From the NCBI GenBank assembly GCA_026990615.1, contig JALXDB010000330.1, positions 1 to 16,109 of the forward strand: 16,109 nucleotides of DNA, written 5' to 3'. Each line of letters begins with the position of its first letter. Position 1 is the stretch's first letter. The notes under the pieces were generated by a model. It made no database searches. It was not told where the DNA came from and was given only the letters and a program-made list of their open reading frames with translations. The position numbers and the translations under genes are program-made. This stretch comes from Spirochaetota bacterium (GTDB taxonomy: Bacteria; Spirochaetota; B62-G9). Positions 7,555 through 15,753 of the stretch are shown piece by piece.

Positions 7555-9624
7555 TTAAATAGCGATATTGCCCACCGCCTCTAGCTGGATATCCGGCACA
7601 ACTTCAAAGCTGCTCAAGACCGCAGCATTCGGTACTATGCTCATAACTATTCTGCTGAAAATTGATCGTATTTCAGGTGAGGTTAGGAATACGGGCTTCA
7701 ATCCCTTCTCCCTTATCTTTTTAACCTCTTCCTTTATCCTCTCTATAAGCCTTCTCTGCGACCTCGGCTCCATCGCAAACTGTTTTCCTCTCTCAGTTTC
7801 AACTATAGCATTTTTTATCTCCTCTTCAACTTCTTTCGAAACTGTTATTACGGGTAGTCTCTTATTCTCATCTGCATACTGCTGGCATATCTGCCTTGCA
7901 AGTGCCTGCCTCACAAGTTCAACAAGTTCATCGTGGTCTTTGACGGTTGGGAAGTAATCAGCAATGGTTTCCATTATAGTGACAAGGTCCCTTATCGATA
8001 TACCTTCTCTTAAAAGTCCCTTAAGTACCTTCTGCACATCACCTATAGTAGCACCGGATTTGTTTACCTCTTCCACAACAGCAGGATAGTCCTTGCTGAG
8101 GGAATCAAGAAGTGCCTTGACATCCTGTCTTCCAAGTACTTCGGCTGCATACTTCTTTATGACCTCGGTTAGATGAGTTGCAATTACCGAAGGGGCATCC
8201 ACAACGGTATAACCGAGCCTTTCAGCTTTCTGCCTGTTTTCTTCATCTATCCACAATGCAGGCAGGCCAAAAGCTGGCTCTGTAGTCCTTTCACCTTCAA
8301 TCTCTTCCGTCACCGTACCGGGATTCATGGCCAGGTATTTACCCATCCTTATAGTTCCTCTTCCCACTTCTACTCCCTTTATCTTTATGGAGTATGTACT
8401 TGGATCGAGTTTCATATTGTCCCTGATCCTGATAGGCGGAAATATAAGCCCCAGTTCTATTGCACTCTGCCTTCGTATCATGGTTACCCTTTCAAGAAGG
8501 TCACCACCCTGTTCGGGGTCCACAAGGGGGATTAAGTTGTAGCCAATTTCAAGGGCGATCGGATCTATCTGCAAAAGCCCAAGCACACTTTCGGGACCTT
8601 TGGAGGCTGCCTCCTCCTCTTTCTTCTCCTCAACCTCTCTTTCCTCTTTCTGAATAGCCATGCCCCTTTTAAGGTAGATGGCAAATGCTGCCAGTATTCC
8701 ACCTAAAACTATCAGAGGAATCTTTGGAAAACCAGGCAGAATTGCCAGAAACATAAGGAAAGCCGAGCCTATCCAGAGGGTTCTTGGCTGTGTTAATAGT
8801 TGGCTTGTTAATTCAGTACCTAGGTCATCCATGGATACAGCTCTTGTGACTATGATACCGGTAGCAGTGGACATCATTAATGAGGGAATCTGGGAAACAA
8901 GTCCATCCCCTATTGTCAGCATTGTATAAGTTGAAACTGCACTTTTAAGAGTTTCATGCCTCATCGTTATGCCTATTATAAGTCCACCTATGATATTTAT
9001 TATTGTGATCAACAGACCTACCTTTACATCCCCCTGAACGAACTTACTGGCACCATCCATAGCTCCGTAAAAATCGGCCTCCCTCTGGATTTCAAGTCTC
9101 TTCTGGATGGCCTCTTCTTCAGTGATTAAACCGGCAGACAGGTCTGCGTCTATTGCCATCTGCTTTCCGGGCATTGCATCGAGTGTAAATCTCGCTGCTA
9201 CTTCTGAAACTCTTGTAGCACCTTTTGTGATTACAATAAACTGAACGGCTATCAGAATAAGAAATATTATTGCACCAACAACATAGTTTCCTCCAACCAC
9301 AAACTCACCGAATGCCCTGATTATTCTTCCCTGAAAATCGGGACCTTTCAGCAAAATTAATCTCGTAGAAGAAACATTTACAGCCAGGCGGTAAACTGTC
9401 GATATAAGTAGCAGAGACGGAAAAACTGAAAGGTCAACCGCCTTTCGCATATACATTACAGTTATGAGTGTAATAAGACCAAGCGAGAAACTGATGGCAA
9501 TTAAGAAGTCCAGAAGCATAGCAGGAATAGGAATTATAAGCATGAGAACCACAGCAATCACACCAATAGCAATAAGTATATCGGTTCTCTGCCACCAGAC
9601 TCTTGTAGGTAATTCTCCCGCCAT
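7555..9624 (-). CDS. flhA: FlhA, flagellar type III export gate protein
   Basis: The 689-residue protein has the family's typical length. The N-terminal half holds about eight membrane spans (for example 15-35, 37-57, 110-133, 203-222). The cytoplasmic FHIPEP loop has the signature RFTLDAMPGKQMAIDADL at 145-162. A charged Glu/Lys linker at about 325-350 leads into the C-terminal cytoplasmic domain, which docks chaperone-substrate complexes. FlhA forms a nonameric ring and couples ion flow to export of rod, hook and filament proteins. The start ATG is three bases after GGGAGGGG (9628-9635). Unlike most genes here it is separated from its upstream neighbour (flhB) by 96 bases, and that gap contains a candidate sigma-28 promoter, so it may head a subtranscript containing flhF, flhG and the sigma gene. 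Confidence 0.97.
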   Translation of the reverse strand: MAGELPTRVWWQRTDILIAIGVIAVVLMLIIPIPAMLLDFLIAISFSLGLITLITVMYMRKAVDLSVFPSLLLISTVYRLAVNVSSTRLILLKGPDFQGRIIRAFGEFVVGGNYVVGAIIFLILIAVQFIVITKGATRVSEVAARFTLDAMPGKQMAIDADLSAGLITEEEAIQKRLEIQREADFYGAMDGASKFVQGDVKVGLLITIINIIGGLIIGITMRHETLKSAVSTYTMLTIGDGLVSQIPSLMMSTATGIIVTRAVSMDDLGTELTSQLLTQPRTLWIGSAFLMFLAILPGFPKIPLIVLGGILAAFAIYLKRGMAIQKEEREVEEKKEEEAASKGPESVLGLLQIDPIALEIGYNLIPLVDPEQGGDLLERVTMIRRQSAIELGLIFPPIRIRDNMKLDPSTYSIKIKGVEVGRGTIRMGKYLAMNPGTVTEEIEGERTTEPAFGLPALWIDEENRQKAERLGYTVVDAPSVIATHLTEVIKKYAAEVLGRQDVKALLDSLSKDYPAVVEEVNKSGATIGDVQKVLKGLLREGISIRDLVTIMETIADYFPTVKDHDELVELVRQALARQICQQYADENKRLPVITVSKEVEEEIKNAIVETERGKQFAMEPRSQRRLIERIKEEVKKIREKGLKPVFLTSPEIRSIFSRIVMSIVPNAAVLSSFEVVPDIQLEAVGNIAI

Positions 9625-9665
9625 TTTCCCCTCCCAATATCAGTAAAGCTGAGTAAGTACAGTAT

Positions 9666-9683
9666 CCTATATTTGAATATCGG
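9666..9683. promoter_or_regulatory. Imperfect 18-base dyad over the candidate flhA promoter -10
   Basis: The form is CC-N-ATATT-NN-AATAT-N-GG, with 14 of 18 positions symmetric. It covers most of the proposed -10 element and extends downstream toward the expected transcription start, a place where a repressor could act. AT-rich DNA makes such dyads common, so this is tentative. Confidence 0.25.
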
Positions 9684-9703
9684 TAAAATTATAAAATCAA
9701 TTA
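9677..9703 (-). promoter_or_regulatory. Candidate sigma-28 (FliA/WhiG) promoter ahead of flhA
   Basis: On the minus strand the sequence reads TAAT (9703-9700), 15 bases, then ACCGATAT (9684-9677). The sigma-28 consensus is TAAA-N15-GCCGATAA, so 3 of 4 and 6 of 8 positions agree with exact spacing. It lies wholly in the non-coding gap between flhB and flhA, about 50 bases before the flhA start codon. The cognate sigma gene lies downstream in the same operon, which would make a positive feedback loop. The match is by eye and no expression evidence is available. Confidence 0.5.
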
Positions 9704-9720
9704 GCAATCATAGATCTATC

Positions 9721-10866
9721 TCAAATTACAGCCTTCTTCTTTAGTTTGTAAACAAACGCCAGCACCTCTGCAACTGCACTGAACAGGTCATCGGGGATTT
9801 CGTCGCCAATATCCACCCTCCTGTAGAGCTCCCTTGCAAGAGGCTTGTTTTCGACAACCGAGACACCGTTTTCCTCTGCTATCTTTTTTATTCTCTGGGC
9901 AATCAGATCCTGTCCTTTTGCCACACAAACAGGTGCTGTCATCTTGAAAGCCTCGTATTTCAGGGCAACCGCATAGTGAGTCGGGTTTGTAATAACAACA
10001 TCTGCCTTTGGTACTTCCTGCATCATCCTTCTTCTTGCAAACTCTCTCTGGCGCTCCCTCATTCTCGCCCTAACCAGCGGGTCCCCTTCCAATAACTTTC
10101 TCTCCTCTTTTAATTCCTGTCTTGTCATCTTTAAAGACTCGATGTGTTCAAATCTCTGAAAGAGATAGTCCGGAAGAGAAAGAACGAGCAGAACACCACC
10201 GGTTACCATTATCAACTTAAAGGCAATTATCAAAGCCAGTTTTACTCCCTGGACTATGCCCATATCTATGGTCTTTGCTATCGTGTGGATGTCTTTTCTT
10301 ACAAGTAGATATGAAACTATTGATATAGCCGCTATCTTGAAAATAGACTTCCCGAGATTTACTGCCGCCTGTCTGGTAAATAAAACCTTCGTAAAAAACC
10401 TTATTGGATTTGGATTTATTCTCTCAAGATCCGGCTGGATTGTCTTTGTTGTAAACTTGAATCCAACCTGTATCACATTGCCCGCAAGTGCAGCTATAAA
10501 CACGACACCAAATATGGGAGCTATAAATCTCACCATAAGAGGAAGGATGGGTTTTAAAAGATATATCACATTTGTATCGGATGACCTTGCAACCTCATCC
10601 ACCATGCCAAGGTAATTTACCATCATACCCACAGAGTTTTTCATCACATATTTAAAAATTATGTATATGGATACAAAGCCGAAGAGAAGAATCAGAGCTG
10701 ATATCAATTCCTGAGTTTTAACAACCTTACCCTCTTCTCTGGCCTTTCGCTTTTTATACTCTGTCGGTTCTTCTGTTCTACCCTCATCTTCCGCTGCAAA
10801 AAGCTGAAGATCAAAGGGAACTAAATCCTCAAGCAAAAGAATAAAGTCATCAATCCTATAACCCAT
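9721..10866 (-). CDS. flhB: FlhB, export gate and substrate-specificity switch protein
   Basis: This 381-residue protein has four membrane segments (about 50-72, 105-130, 170-190, 210-235) followed by a cytoplasmic domain. The autocleavage motif NPTH is at 294-297; cleavage between Asn and Pro allows export to switch from rod/hook to filament proteins. The N-terminal segment includes FDLQLFA and AEDEGRTEEPTEYKKRKAREEG, the latter being a strong family signature. The start ATG is three bases after the fliR stop, with GGGAAGG inside the end of fliR, so the two are coupled. This is the classic fliR-flhB-flhA order. Nothing is missing or unusual apart from the longer gap before flhA. Confidence 0.97.
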   Translation of the reverse strand: MGYRIDDFILLLEDLVPFDLQLFAAEDEGRTEEPTEYKKRKAREEGKVVKTQELISALILLFGFVSIYIIFKYVMKNSVGMMVNYLGMVDEVARSSDTNVIYLLKPILPLMVRFIAPIFGVVFIAALAGNVIQVGFKFTTKTIQPDLERINPNPIRFFTKVLFTRQAAVNLGKSIFKIAAISIVSYLLVRKDIHTIAKTIDMGIVQGVKLALIIAFKLIMVTGGVLLVLSLPDYLFQRFEHIESLKMTRQELKEERKLLEGDPLVRARMRERQREFARRRMMQEVPKADVVITNPTHYAVALKYEAFKMTAPVCVAKGQDLIAQRIKKIAEENGVSVVENKPLARELYRRVDIGDEIPDDLFSAVAEVLAFVYKLKKKAVI

Positions 10867-10869
10867 ATG

Positions 10870-11646
10870 CTACCTTCCCAATGCATGAATAAGTTTCATA
10901 ATTTCTTCAAATCCCCTATTTATAACACTGCTCATTCCAAGAGCCACACCTCCTATAACCATTATCATCACAACAAATCCAACCCCGATCTGGATAGGTA
11001 TTCCAAGCATAAATATATTCATCTGGGGAGCAGCTTTAGCCAGCATACCCAGTGTCACAGCCAGAACAAAAAGGGTTATCAGAATGGGGAACGCCAATTT
11101 CAACGCCACTACAAACATTGCAGCAAAACTCTTTGTCAACACCTCAAACATAGTTCTGCTTCCCGTAATAATTTGAAACAACCTTACTGTTCTATAGCTA
11201 TCGTAAGTTGCTATTATCATAAGATGTGGCCCGTTTACAGCAATGAATATCATAAGCCCCATAATTGTCCACATCTGGCCAACAATGGTTATTCCAACCT
11301 CTGAAAAAGGGTCTATAACCTCCGCTATCCCGAGGGCCATTTGAAAGCTGAAAAATCTTGCGGCGAGTTGAAATGCCGCAAATATTATCGACATCATAAA
11401 ACCGATTAAAATGCCAATTAGAGCTTCAGAAAGAACCATCATTGAATAATCAAACATGCTTTCAGGTATCTTCCCAATGTAACCGGCAACCATCGGGAAT
11501 ATTGCCACAGCTATATAAACAGCCGTAACCGCCCTTATCCTGAATGGTATCACCCCTGACGAAAACATGGGAGCTACAGCAAACATTGCAAACATCCTCA
11601 CCATTATAAGCAAAAACACCTGAAAGTTTTGAACAAATATATCCAT
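10870..11646 (-). CDS. fliR: FliR, flagellar export gate membrane protein
   Basis: The 258-residue, very hydrophobic protein has about six potential membrane segments and matches FliR in length and landmarks: an early RMFAMFAVAPMFSS, then FPMVAGYIGKIP, LSEALIGILIGF, FQMALGIAEVIDPFSE and LAKAAPQMNIFMLGIPIQIG. FliR packs with five FliP and four FliQ subunits to form the helical export gate core in the inner membrane. It follows fliQ after 32 bases, with only a modest ribosome site (AGGG, nine bases upstream of the ATG), and its stop lies three bases before flhB. Its place in the fliP-fliQ-fliR-flhB series removes doubt about identity. Confidence 0.97.
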   Translation of the reverse strand: MDIFVQNFQVFLLIMVRMFAMFAVAPMFSSGVIPFRIRAVTAVYIAVAIFPMVAGYIGKIPESMFDYSMMVLSEALIGILIGFMMSIIFAAFQLAARFFSFQMALGIAEVIDPFSEVGITIVGQMWTIMGLMIFIAVNGPHLMIIATYDSYRTVRLFQIITGSRTMFEVLTKSFAAMFVVALKLAFPILITLFVLAVTLGMLAKAAPQMNIFMLGIPIQIGVGFVVMIMVIGGVALGMSSVINRGFEEIMKLIHALGR

Positions 11647-11678
11647 GCTATTTAGCCCTGACTCTTTTTCATATACAA

Positions 11679-11948
11679 CTATTTCACCATCCCCGGTATA
11701 TAGCTGAATATCCTCATTGTAAAGTTGATCATACTATTAATTATCCAGCTCCCAAAAACAATAATTGAACCCAGTACCACAACAATCTTTGGCACAAAGG
11801 TTAATGTCTGTTCCTGAATGGACGTAGTTGCCTGAAATATGCTTATTGTCAAACCAACGATCAGGCTGAGACCAAGCATTGGAGCAGATATCAACAGGGT
11901 CTGAAATAAAGCTTCACTCATCAACTTTGAAACAAATCCAACTCCCAT
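11679..11948 (-). CDS. fliQ: FliQ, small export gate membrane protein
   Basis: At 89 residues this has the standard FliQ size, with two membrane segments (about 16-38 and 53-76) forming a hairpin. The region between them, ISIFQATTSIQEQTLTFVPK, is the family signature. Several FliQ copies wrap around FliP and FliR in the export gate and close it from the cytoplasmic side. The ATG is preceded by AGGAGAGG at good spacing. The gene is separated from the fliP stop by 11 bases. Nothing appears unusual. Confidence 0.97.
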   Translation of the reverse strand: MGVGFVSKLMSEALFQTLLISAPMLGLSLIVGLTISIFQATTSIQEQTLTFVPKIVVVLGSIIVFGSWIINSMINFTMRIFSYIPGMVK

Positions 11949-11959
11949 TTAGCCTCTCC

Positions 11960-12766
11960 TCAATGAAAACTGCTTACAAGCTGATACGTCAACAGGTGCC
12001 ATCCATCCACAAGGATGAACAGGATAATTTTAAAGGGCAATGATATAAAGACCGGTGGCAAAAATATTATTCCCATTGACATAAGGGTACTGGCCACTAC
12101 CAGATCTATAACGATAAAAGGAATAAACAGAAGTATCCCTATCTTGAATGCGGTGGTTAGCTCGCTTATCATAAATGCCGGAATTAGAACGTATGTTGGA
12201 ACTTCGGATCTATTTTTTGGTCTCTTTAAATTGCCCAGCTTCAAAAACAGGGCTATGTCTTTCTCTCGAGTTTGTTTAAACATAAACTCCCTTATAGGAA
12301 CCATCCCCCTCTTGTACATCTCAACGGCCGAAATCTCCTTCTTAAAGTAGGGCTTTATTGCATTGTCATTTACCTGTTTTATTGTAGGGGCCATAATGAA
12401 GAGGGTTAAAAATATCGCCAGAGCCATCATAATCTGGTTAGGAGGCTCCTGCTGTGTTGAGAGAGCCCTCCTAACGAAGGAAAAAACAATAGCTATTCTT
12501 GTAAACGACGTTACCGAAATTATTATGGCCGGAGCCAGTGAGAGTACCGTTAACAGAAAAAGGATTTCAAGGGCTAAAGCAACATCCCGAGGCTTATTAG
12601 CTTCATCTACAGTGATTCCTATTCTCGGGATAGGTATTCTTTCCTGAGAAAAACCGTGTTCAGGAATAAGCACAAAACTTATAATTATTACCAAAAGAAG
12701 TAGAGCCACCCAACTGCGAAAAAATTTCTTCCGCCTGAAAAATTTTACCCATCTGCACCTCTTCAT
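11960..12766 (-). CDS. fliP: FliP, export gate core protein with signal peptide
   Basis: The protein is 268 residues from the chosen ATG. A basic N-terminus followed by a hydrophobic stretch (about 19-33) and HGFSQE forms a cleavable-type signal peptide, normal for FliP. The mature part starts near RIPIPRIGITV, then four membrane segments flank a periplasmic domain. Family signatures are SFTRIAIVFSFVRRAL, STQQEPPNQIM, VPTYVLIPAFMISELTTAFKIG and the end LPPVFISLPFKIILFILVDGW. FliP pentamers with FliR form the export pore. A TTG at 12781 is also in frame, but the ribosome site GGGAGGGG (12769-12776) lies between it and the ATG, so the ATG at 12766 is the start. The gap from fliO is 84 bases. 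Confidence 0.97.
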   Translation of the reverse strand: MKRCRWVKFFRRKKFFRSWVALLLLVIIISFVLIPEHGFSQERIPIPRIGITVDEANKPRDVALALEILFLLTVLSLAPAIIISVTSFTRIAIVFSFVRRALSTQQEPPNQIMMALAIFLTLFIMAPTIKQVNDNAIKPYFKKEISAVEMYKRGMVPIREFMFKQTREKDIALFLKLGNLKRPKNRSEVPTYVLIPAFMISELTTAFKIGILLFIPFIVIDLVVASTLMSMGIIFLPPVFISLPFKIILFILVDGWHLLTYQLVSSFH

Positions 12767-12768
12767 TT

Positions 12769-12776
12769 CCCCTCCC
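12769..12776 (-). promoter_or_regulatory. Ribosome binding site of fliP
   Basis: GGGAGGGG two bases before the ATG (GGAGG core four bases upstream). It rules out the in-frame TTG fifteen bases further upstream as the start. Confidence 0.7.
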
Positions 12777-12850
12777 AACAAAAAACAAGAAACTTAACAC
12801 TTTTTGTAAAAGTTATAAAATATAATACATTCCAGATAAAAAAATTAAAA

Positions 12851-13540
12851 CTACAGCTTCTTCATTCTCTTTATCCTCTTTTTGTAGCTGTCAAGGTACG
12901 ATATCTGTCCGGATTTGGTAAAAACTCCACCGCCAATAAGCTTTAAAAACTGGTCTTTAAAACCGGTCTTCTGAACCTTCTCTTTACTGTACTGAAGTTT
13001 TATTGAGTCTATTACCTCTTTATCCTCTATTGTTGTAATGAGATTTATGTTGGAATCTGTTATTCCAAGCACAAGAACTTTCCCACCTATGTCAATAATT
13101 TGGATTACCTTATTTGCGGACAGCGGAAATGTTGCCAGTACCTTAATTATGTCGCTTTCCGTTATGATTTTATGCCTGCTTTTGACAAGAAATTTAAAAA
13201 GAAAAAATATAGAAGCCACTATAGCCACAAGTATAGCTACAGTCTTGAGTATCAAAAGTGGATACGAAACCCTGGTTTCTTCAAACGTAGGAGCCTTGAA
13301 CTCATAAGCAGGGGCATTTTCACCTCCAGCAGCCGTGGATTTCTTACCAACATTTTTATCTAAATTCGCATCGGAAGGATTGTTCAGAGGCACTGATTTC
13401 TGCTCGTTATTATTTGTACTTGTCCTGACCTGTTCGGCATGGAGGCTATTCAGGGGGAAAACATATATAGCTCCGAAAACCAACACGAAGATCAAAAAGA
13501 AGACACTATTTTTATGTAAAATACTTTTTACACTCCCCAA
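12851..13540 (-). CDS. fliO: FliO (FliZ) export apparatus assembly protein
   Basis: This 229-residue protein has a signal-peptide-like N-terminus (hydrophobic 13-30, possible cleavage after SLHA at about 35). An Asn/Lys-rich probably periplasmic stretch follows, then one membrane span at about 93-119 and a small cytoplasmic domain with KVLATFPLSANKVIQIIDIG and KVLVLGITDSNINLI, the FliO pattern. It ends in a strongly basic tail (KKRIKRMKKL). FliO is a scaffold that helps FliP oligomerise. The start appears to be TTG, placed three bases after GGGAGGGG, with no upstream ATG in a better context. It sits between fliY and fliP as expected. FliO is poorly conserved, so position supports the call as much as sequence. 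Confidence 0.9.
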   Translation of the reverse strand: MGSVKSILHKNSVFFLIFVLVFGAIYVFPLNSLHAEQVRTSTNNNEQKSVPLNNPSDANLDKNVGKKSTAAGGENAPAYEFKAPTFEETRVSYPLLILKTVAILVAIVASIFFLFKFLVKSRHKIITESDIIKVLATFPLSANKVIQIIDIGGKVLVLGITDSNINLITTIEDKEVIDSIKLQYSKEKVQKTGFKDQFLKLIGGGVFTKSGQISYLDSYKKRIKRMKKL

Positions 13541-13543
13541 GTT

Positions 13544-13551
13544 CCCCTCCC
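13544..13551 (-). promoter_or_regulatory. Ribosome binding site supporting a TTG start for fliO
   Basis: GGGAGGGG is followed by AAC and then TTG at 13540. The same element precedes fliP and flhA at two or three bases, which supports this non-ATG start. Confidence 0.6.
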
Positions 13552-13582
13552 ATAATTGTATAATCTCGACTAAATCTAAACT

Positions 13583-14680
13583 CTATTCAAGATTGCTTAT
13601 CCTCTCCATCGGGCTTATAATATCCGTTACCCTTACACCGAAATTTTCATCTATTACAACTACCTCTCCCTTTGCTATCAACTTGCCGTTTACCAGAAGA
13701 TCAACAGGCTCACCTGCAAGTTTATCAAGCTCAACTATTGTACCTTCACCCATTGCAAGAATATCCTTGATAAGCATCTTTGTCCTGCCCAGCTCAACGG
13801 TAAGCTGCATTGAAACATCCATCAAAAGACCTATATTGCCCGGGACGCCCGACGGCTGCTCAGCAGGATTCAAAGGAGCGAATTGGACCGGCTGCACCCC
13901 TACTGTTCCAGTCTGCTGCTGGGGTTGGGGCGCCGGCTGCCCTGTATACACATTTGCAGCCTGAAAACCGGGTGAAAATGCCTGATCTCCCTGTGACACA
14001 CCTCTCTTCTGCAAACTGCCAGAAGAAAGAGACTTTGCCACACTAACAGCCAGAATTTCATCAAGTATTGACTGAAAGCCCTCCGAGCTAAACTGATACC
14101 TAACCCTGACGGCCCCTTCCTGCGGAATCTCTATCTCAGATGGGTTGTCTTTTTTTACAGCATTTATAGAACCTGTTGAAAGCTTGACACCTGTCTTTTC
14201 TTCTACAACATTTAGAGATGCCCCTGCCATCTGGCTGAATGCTTCGTTCAGTGCAGAAAGAGCCATATCGGTAAGCTCACCCTCTTCCTGTGCCATCATC
14301 ATTGCAGCTATCTTCTTTGCTACCTCCTCTGAAATAACAAATGAATGAAAACCCGGCGCTCCTCCGGTAAAATCAGCTTTAACCTGAACATTTACCCCTG
14401 TCAGCTGGGAAATGTAATCACCACCTGATATGTATTCTACTGATGGTGAAGTTATGCTTACCTGTTTGCCCGTTATTGTGGAAAGAGTTGTTCCCATAAT
14501 CTGGGCAACTTCAGTAAATATCTCCTTAAGCTCATTTATTTCATCGCCTGTCAATCCACCTGATGTAGGTGCTGCCGGACCTGCAGGAGTTCCTGCACCC
14601 GACTCCACTGCTGCTCCAAGGTCATCAGCTCCCTGCAACAGGGCATCTATTTCTTCTTGAGATAAAGATCCATCACTCAT
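13583..14680 (-). CDS. fliY: FliY (FliN family), CheC-like/SpoA flagellar switch protein
   Basis: The 365-residue protein starts with LSQEEIDALL (6-15), the peptide that binds phosphorylated CheY. A Gly/Ala/Pro linker leads to a CheC-like domain (about 43-212). A Pro/Gln/Gly-rich linker (about 215-283) precedes the C-terminal SpoA domain (about 285-362, including VELGRTKMLIKDILAMGEG and LLVNGKLIAKGEVVVIDENF), which builds the C-ring with FliM. In active CheC/FliY phosphatases two ExxN motifs are needed. Here the corresponding sites read EIFT (53-56) and EAFS (146-149), so both asparagines are replaced and the domain is probably not catalytic. The ATG is two bases after the fliM stop, with GAGGAGGGT inside the fliM end. 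The symbol fliN would also be acceptable. Confidence 0.95.
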   Translation of the reverse strand: MSDGSLSQEEIDALLQGADDLGAAVESGAGTPAGPAAPTSGGLTGDEINELKEIFTEVAQIMGTTLSTITGKQVSITSPSVEYISGGDYISQLTGVNVQVKADFTGGAPGFHSFVISEEVAKKIAAMMMAQEEGELTDMALSALNEAFSQMAGASLNVVEEKTGVKLSTGSINAVKKDNPSEIEIPQEGAVRVRYQFSSEGFQSILDEILAVSVAKSLSSGSLQKRGVSQGDQAFSPGFQAANVYTGQPAPQPQQQTGTVGVQPVQFAPLNPAEQPSGVPGNIGLLMDVSMQLTVELGRTKMLIKDILAMGEGTIVELDKLAGEPVDLLVNGKLIAKGEVVVIDENFGVRVTDIISPMERISNLE

Positions 14681-14682
14681 AA

Positions 14683-15708
14683 TTATTTACCCTCCTCAAT
14701 TTCTTTAAATACTTCTTCTTCATCTAACTCTTCCTGTATCTTTCCAACAATCTGCACCGCCTTTCTGCTTCCAACTACCCCTGGCCTTGCATAAAACTTT
14801 TTCCTGTTTCCGATTTTCAATACCATGTTATCATCAACCTTAACCGTTTCTAGTTTTATTATATCCCCCTTCTGCAGGTTAAGAACATCCCTTACGGTTA
14901 TATCCATACTCCCAAGTTCAGCGATAAGTTCGATATATACATTTTCCAGTCGTTTTTTAAGAATTGCAAGGTTTTCGGTAGTGCCACCTTTTCTTATGCT
15001 GGAGTACCAATACTGTGCAGAAAGTTTTGATATTATAGGCTCTATAGTCAAATAAGGAATGCAGAAGTTCGTCATTCCCTCTACATCACCAACTTTCGTC
15101 TCAAGGGTAATTAATACAACCATATCACTCGGTGGTACAATCTGGGCGAACTGTGGATTTGTTTCAATATTGCCCAACCTTGGCCTTAAATCTATAACAT
15201 TTGACCAGGCCTCTCTTAAATTGCCCAGTATCCTGACTATAATTCCCTCGATTACTGAGAGCTCTATATCCGTTAGCTCTCTGTTTATCTTAGATGCCTC
15301 GCCCGGCCCTCCGAATAATCTATCAATTATGGTAAAAGTAATTGAAGGATCTATTTCGAGAATTGCACTTCCCTTTAAAGGGTCCATGTTAATCACAGCA
15401 AGAGTGGTTGGATTGGGTATGGATCTCAAAAATTCTTCGTAGGTTAGCTGATCAACAGAAGCAACATGAACATGGACTATGGTTCTCAACTGGGCCGATA
15501 GAGAAGTTGTTGTTAATCTCGCAAAGGTTTCATGCATCATCTGAAGGGTTCTTATCTGGTCTTTTGAAAACTTGTCGGGCCTTTTAAAATCATAGATTTT
15601 GATCTTACGAGATTCTGCTTTTTTTAGGGCCTCTTCTGTTTCTATTTCTCCAGTTGAAATGGCCGTTAATAGTTGATCTATTTCTTCCTGAGATAGTACT
15701 TCAGTCAT
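14683..15708 (-). CDS. fliM: FliM, flagellar motor switch protein
   Basis: This is a 341-residue FliM of normal length. The N-terminal LSQEEIDQLL (5-14) is the CheY-P binding peptide. The middle domain (about 45-240) shows LRTIVHVHVASVDQLTYEEF and the GGPG motif (133-136), which contacts FliG. The C-terminal SpoA domain is about 255-325 (ELGSMDITVRDVLNLQKGDI, RPGVVGSRKAVQI) and pairs with FliY. FliM turns the CheY-P signal into a change of rotation. The ATG follows GGTGA by seven bases. It is separated from fliL by 121 bases that hold a possible promoter, and it runs directly into fliY. Confidence 0.97.
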   Translation of the reverse strand: MTEVLSQEEIDQLLTAISTGEIETEEALKKAESRKIKIYDFKRPDKFSKDQIRTLQMMHETFARLTTTSLSAQLRTIVHVHVASVDQLTYEEFLRSIPNPTTLAVINMDPLKGSAILEIDPSITFTIIDRLFGGPGEASKINRELTDIELSVIEGIIVRILGNLREAWSNVIDLRPRLGNIETNPQFAQIVPPSDMVVLITLETKVGDVEGMTNFCIPYLTIEPIISKLSAQYWYSSIRKGGTTENLAILKKRLENVYIELIAELGSMDITVRDVLNLQKGDIIKLETVKVDDNMVLKIGNRKKFYARPGVVGSRKAVQIVGKIQEELDEEEVFKEIEEGK

Positions 15709-15753
15709 ATTTTCTTCACCAGATTATATTTTTTAAGTTTATTCTAACTAATA

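Noticed and set aside
9640..9652. Short inverted repeat TCAG-TAAAG-CTGA ahead of flhA
   Set aside because: Four-base arms are expected by chance and there is no supporting structure or conservation evidence.
12799..12813. Perfect hairpin ACTTTT-TGT-AAAAGT in the fliO-fliP gap, with T-rich DNA on its coding-strand downstream side
   Set aside because: The stem is six bases and nearly all A-T, too weak for an intrinsic terminator, and fliP must be transcribed through it. A TTTATC-N17-TATAAC match in the same gap is also too weak to call a promoter.
13335..13964. 209-codon open frame on the plus strand across fliO and fliY
   Set aside because: It is antisense to two well-supported genes and crosses their junction; composition is typical of a shadow frame.
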